A stretch of DNA of 36,285 bases from Pseudomonas yamanorum (GTDB lineage Bacteria > Pseudomonadota > Gammaproteobacteria > Pseudomonadales > Pseudomonadaceae): positions 1-36,285 of the forward strand of contig NZ_JACARE010000005.1 in NCBI RefSeq assembly GCF_013386765.1. Reading direction: 5' to 3'. Each line of letters starts with the position of its first letter. Position 1 is the stretch's first letter. The notes under the pieces are model-generated. The model was not told the origin of the DNA. It searched no databases and saw nothing but the letters and a program-made list of their open reading frames with translations. The position numbers and the translations under genes were made by a program. Below, piece after piece: positions 35,334-36,285 of this stretch.

Positions 35334-36128
35334 ATGAGCAGCGTCACCTCGATCTCCAGTGTCTCGAACAACGTCCGCCAGCGGGTCACCCCGGAAGAGT
35401 GGGAGGTGCGCGTCAAGCTGGCGGCGGCCTATCGGCTGGCCGCTCTGTACAAGTGGACTGACCACATCTACACCCACTTCTCCGCCCGCGTGCCGGGGCC
35501 TGAGGAGCATTTTCTGATCAACGCCTATGGGTTGTTGTTCGATGAGATCAGCGCTTCCAACCTGGTCAAGGTGGACATCGACGGTACGATCGTCGATGAC
35601 CCTACCGGGCTGGGGATCAATTACGCGGGCTACGTGATCCACAGTGCTATCCATGCGGCTCGTCATGACCTGCAGGCTGTGCTGCATACGCATACTCGCG
35701 ACGGTATTGCGGTGTCGGCGCAGAAGGACGGGTTGTTGCCTATCTCTCAGCATTCCATCGGGTTCTCCGGGCGTGTGGCGTATCACGGGTATGAGGGCGT
35801 GGCGCTTGACCTGGATGAGCGTGAGCGGCTGGTGGCGGACCTGGGGGACAAGAGCGTGATGATCCTGCGTAACCATGGGTTGCTGACGGCGGGGGTGAGT
35901 GTGGAGCATGCGTTCCAGCAGCTGCAGGGGTTGGAGCGGGCGTGCAATATCCAGATCGCGGCGCAGGCGGGGGGGAATGCTGAGCTGATCTTTCCGCCGG
36001 CCGAGGTGGTGGCCAAGGTGGAGAAGCAGGCGCAGGTGTTCAAGAGCGGGGATGGGCCGGGGGTGGCGCGGCACTGGAATGCGTTGATTCGGCAGTTGGA
36101 GCGTACGGATACTGATTACAAGCTCTGA
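35334..36128 (+). CDS. Class II aldolase/adducin-family protein
   Basis: The 264-residue protein has the class II aldolase fold with zinc ligands His118, His120 (VLHTHTRDG) and His181 (RNHGLL), and the acidic residue Glu71 (FDEISASN) at the usual catalytic position. Such proteins cleave or decarboxylate sugar-phosphate-like compounds, but the adducin-like bacterial subgroup has mostly unknown substrates. It follows the LysR gene by 107 bp on the same strand, and that gap contains a sigma54-like motif. An AGGAAG ribosome site lies before the ATG. A role in handling the carbon skeleton left from sulfur-compound breakdown is speculative. Confidence 0.88.
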   Translation: MSSVTSISSVSNNVRQRVTPEEWEVRVKLAAAYRLAALYKWTDHIYTHFSARVPGPEEHFLINAYGLLFDEISASNLVKVDIDGTIVDDPTGLGINYAGYVIHSAIHAARHDLQAVLHTHTRDGIAVSAQKDGLLPISQHSIGFSGRVAYHGYEGVALDLDERERLVADLGDKSVMILRNHGLLTAGVSVEHAFQQLQGLERACNIQIAAQAGGNAELIFPPAEVVAKVEKQAQVFKSGDGPGVARHWNALIRQLERTDTDYKL

Positions 36129-36130
36129 GG

Positions 36131-36285
36131 GTGTGGGACCGAGTACATATCCGTCGCGGCTAAACCGGCGTCCTGCCGGTTTACCCGCTCCTCAATCCCT
36201 GCGTTCGGCCTCGGGCTGAATGGGGCAGTCAGATCAAGATCAAAATCAAAAGCACGGCGGCCTGAAAGCCGACCTGAGTGTTAAA
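36131..36285. repeat. Probable intergenic repeat of Pseudomonas with hairpin
   Basis: The stretch from GGGACCGAGTACATATCCG to GCCGACCTGAGTG at the window edge resembles a repetitive intergenic sequence that I recall from fluorescent pseudomonads. It includes a perfect 9-bp stem, TAAACCGGC/GCCGGTTTA (36161-36183), 32 bp after the aldolase stop. No T-run follows, so it is at best a weak terminator. No gene is visible. Confidence 0.5.

Overview
The window looks like chromosomal DNA of a Pseudomonas of the P. fluorescens group. It is GC-rich, its genes are densely packed, and LysR regulators are abundant. Three families of short inverted intergenic repeats (REP/REPIN type) typical of that group are present, and the gene content (pirin, GlxA-like AraC, Gln-type thiol dioxygenase plus rhodanese, TonB receptors) fits. 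No rRNA, tRNA, CRISPR array, prophage or insertion sequence was seen. The species call is inference from these features, not from a database comparison.

Left part (1-8500): small regulator/enzyme pairs. A GFA-fold protein is divergent from a LysR. A second LysR is divergent from an aldo/keto reductase followed by an exported cupin. A third LysR is divergent from a quinone oxidoreductase. Then come a REP element, an exported protein whose whole mature part is seven 13-residue repeats, a pirin, and a divergent GlxA-like AraC regulator.

Middle (8500-18750): two related winged-helix/NTPase regulators converge, and the plus-strand one is cut short. A minimal AraC protein is divergent from a LysR. 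That LysR precedes an operon of a membrane-anchored ABM-domain protein, an amidohydrolase and an isochorismatase-like hydrolase. Another LysR follows a REP element.

Right part (18866-34101, all minus strand, read right to left): thiol dioxygenase, four-domain rhodanese, sulfonate-type periplasmic binding protein, flavin monooxygenase (LLM), second binding protein, acyl-CoA-dehydrogenase-like flavoprotein, 2-hydroxyacid dehydrogenase. After an AT-rich promoter region comes TonB receptor, Tat-exported amine oxidase, exported RidA-like protein, second TonB receptor. The first half reads as scavenging and oxidation of organosulfur compounds. The second half reads as uptake of a substrate across the outer membrane with amine oxidation and imine hydrolysis in the periplasm. 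A divergent LysR (34321) and a class II aldolase with a sigma54-like promoter close the window.

The most unusual observation is in the last TonB receptor gene. A REP array with 18-bp tandem units lies inside the 5' end of its reading frame, between a good ribosome binding site/ATG and the signal-peptide core, and it is fully in frame.
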